Shown here piece by piece: positions 6,039 through 6,428 of a stretch of DNA of 6,428 nucleotides. The stretch spans positions 1 through 6,428 of the forward strand of contig JAAZPS010000097.1 of NCBI GenBank assembly GCA_012797095.1. Direction: 5' to 3'. The notes beneath the pieces are model-generated. The model searched no databases, was not told the origin of the DNA, and saw only the letters and a list, made by a program, of their open reading frames with translations. The stretch's first letter is position 1, and every line of letters begins with the position of its first letter. The stretch is from Bacillota bacterium (GTDB lineage: Bacteria; Bacillota; Dethiobacteria; DTU022). The position numbers and the translations under genes are program-made.

Positions 6039-6098
6039 TTATACCACCCGCTTGTAACTCAGTTCATTAATGTAAAAACTCTGATAACCTATGTGCAT
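6039..6098 (-). CDS. Candidate 19-aa leader ORF immediately upstream of darT
   Basis: A short reading frame encodes MHIGYQSFYINELSYKRVV. It begins with ATG (6098-6096) preceded by GGAG at 5 bases (6107-6104). It ends with TAA (6041-6039), leaving a single T before the ATG of darT, so the junction reads TAATATG. The weak darT binding site lies in its last codons. The layout suggests translational coupling or a leader that limits toxin synthesis. I know of no protein family that matches, and at this length chance is a real alternative. The in-frame upstream stop at 6119-6117 shows it is not the end of a longer gene. Confidence 0.35.
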   Translation of the reverse strand: MHIGYQSFYINELSYKRVV

Positions 6099-6147
6099 AA
6101 CTTCTCCAATTCTTTGTTATTCTCCTGCCTGGATATATAACCACCGA

Positions 6148-6177
6148 ATTATAGGAAGAGATATTTGTTCGGTGCAA
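6148..6177 (-). promoter_or_regulatory. Candidate darTG promoter
   Basis: A perfect TATAAT (6153-6148 on the minus strand) lies 18 bases after TTGCAC (6177-6172, only 3 of 6 matches to TTGACA). Transcription would begin near 6141, leaving a leader of about 104 bases that contains the 19-codon ORF. The weak -35 box makes this tentative. Confidence 0.4.
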
Positions 6178-6196
6178 AGCGCAGTATCGCTCTGGG

Positions 6197-6303
6197 AAAA
6201 TGGACTTGATTGAGCGTAAGGGTGTATATTGATATGGGGAAACTCTCTTTAACCAAACGCTATTCTTTATGAAAGGAGGCGAACATACGGTCAAGTCCAT
6301 TTT
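6197..6303. repeat. 107-bp segment bounded by a perfect 13-bp inverted repeat
   Basis: AAAATGGACTTGA (6197-6209) and TCAAGTCCATTTT (6291-6303) are exact reverse complements separated by 81 bp. A second pair is nested inside: AGCGT (6213-6217) with ACGCT (6258-6262), with GGT/ACC pairing just within it. The plus strand also carries AAAGGAGG at 6272-6279 with no sensible start after it. I see no clear target-site duplication at the edges. It may be a small non-autonomous element, the end of an insertion sequence whose gene lies to the right, or a structured RNA. Confidence 0.6.
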
Positions 6304-6339
6304 GTGGTGTAAATTCCCCTCTGGTTTTCTCCTCATAAT

Positions 6340-6428
6340 CTAAGCTGCCTTTTCTTCATTTTCCTTTTCCTCATTTTTGCTTGCCGCTTCGTTTGCTTCT
6401 TTCCACTCTCGGTAGTCCGCCATGTTGA
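6340..6428 (-). CDS. C-terminal end of an unidentified protein (partial)
   Basis: A minus-strand frame enters from the right edge and ends with TAG at 6342-6340. An in-frame ATG at 6423 would give a 27-residue peptide, MADYREWKEANEAAS followed by a Lys/Glu-rich tail, but only five bases lie upstream, so it is more likely the end of a longer gene. The tail is strongly charged and probably helical. I do not recognise the family. Nearness to the inverted repeat at 6197-6303 makes a mobile-element gene possible but unproven. Confidence 0.4.
   Translation of the reverse strand, partial: NMADYREWKEANEAASKNEEKENEEKAA

Noticed and set aside
6038..6043. TATAAT directly before the darT ATG as a promoter
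   Set aside because: Transcription would begin inside the darT coding region, and the next Met lies past the essential His12. There is also no -35 box at the right distance.
6067..6336. 89-codon minus-strand frame upstream of darT
   Set aside because: It has no ribosome binding site, runs straight through the 13-bp inverted repeat and the candidate darTG promoter, and has no recognisable protein features.

Overview
The window reads as chromosomal DNA from a bacterium, most likely a Gram-positive clostridial or Peptococcaceae-type organism. The clues are strong AAGGAGG/GGTGAGG-type ribosome binding sites, a probable TTG start, a SwrC/HAE1-like RND pump with no adaptor gene beside it, and intergenic repeats of the kind often mistranslated as 'CHSERSEESR'. 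The taxon is an inference from these features only. All convincing genes lie on the minus strand, so the order of transcription is right to left.

From right to left: (i) 6340-6428 is the Lys/Glu-rich C-terminal end of an unidentified gene that enters from outside the window. (ii) 6197-6303 is a 107-bp segment bounded by a perfect 13-bp inverted repeat, possibly a mobile-element end or remnant. (iii) 6148-6177 is a candidate promoter, followed by a 19-codon leader ORF (6039-6098) whose stop lies one base before the next start. (iv) 5354-6037 is darT (DNA ADP-ribosyltransferase toxin) and 4342-5376 is darG (macrodomain antitoxin), overlapping by 23 bp. (v) 3949-4341 is non-coding and holds operator-like repeats, a good sigma70/sigmaA-type promoter for the pump, and plus-strand promoter-like signals. 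(vi) 355-3948 is a 1197-aa RND efflux permease with an insertion of about 175 residues in its porter/docking region. (vii) 1-354 has no credible gene but is dense in repeats: two palindromic elements with paired arms and internal GA/GA mismatches, purine-rich tandem repeats, a REP-like hairpin and a degenerate 28-bp direct repeat.

darT and darG work together. DarT would attach ADP-ribose to DNA bases, and DarG would remove the mark with its macrodomain and bind the toxin through its C-terminal part. This pair is an addiction and anti-phage module. The pump appears to be an independent unit with its own promoter. The darTG stretch and its flanks look clearly more AT-rich than the pump gene (judged by eye), which fits a horizontally acquired module beside a resident pump gene. 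I do not see a wholly new system. The least conventional items are the leader ORF coupled to darT, the pump insertion and the palindromic repeat family.
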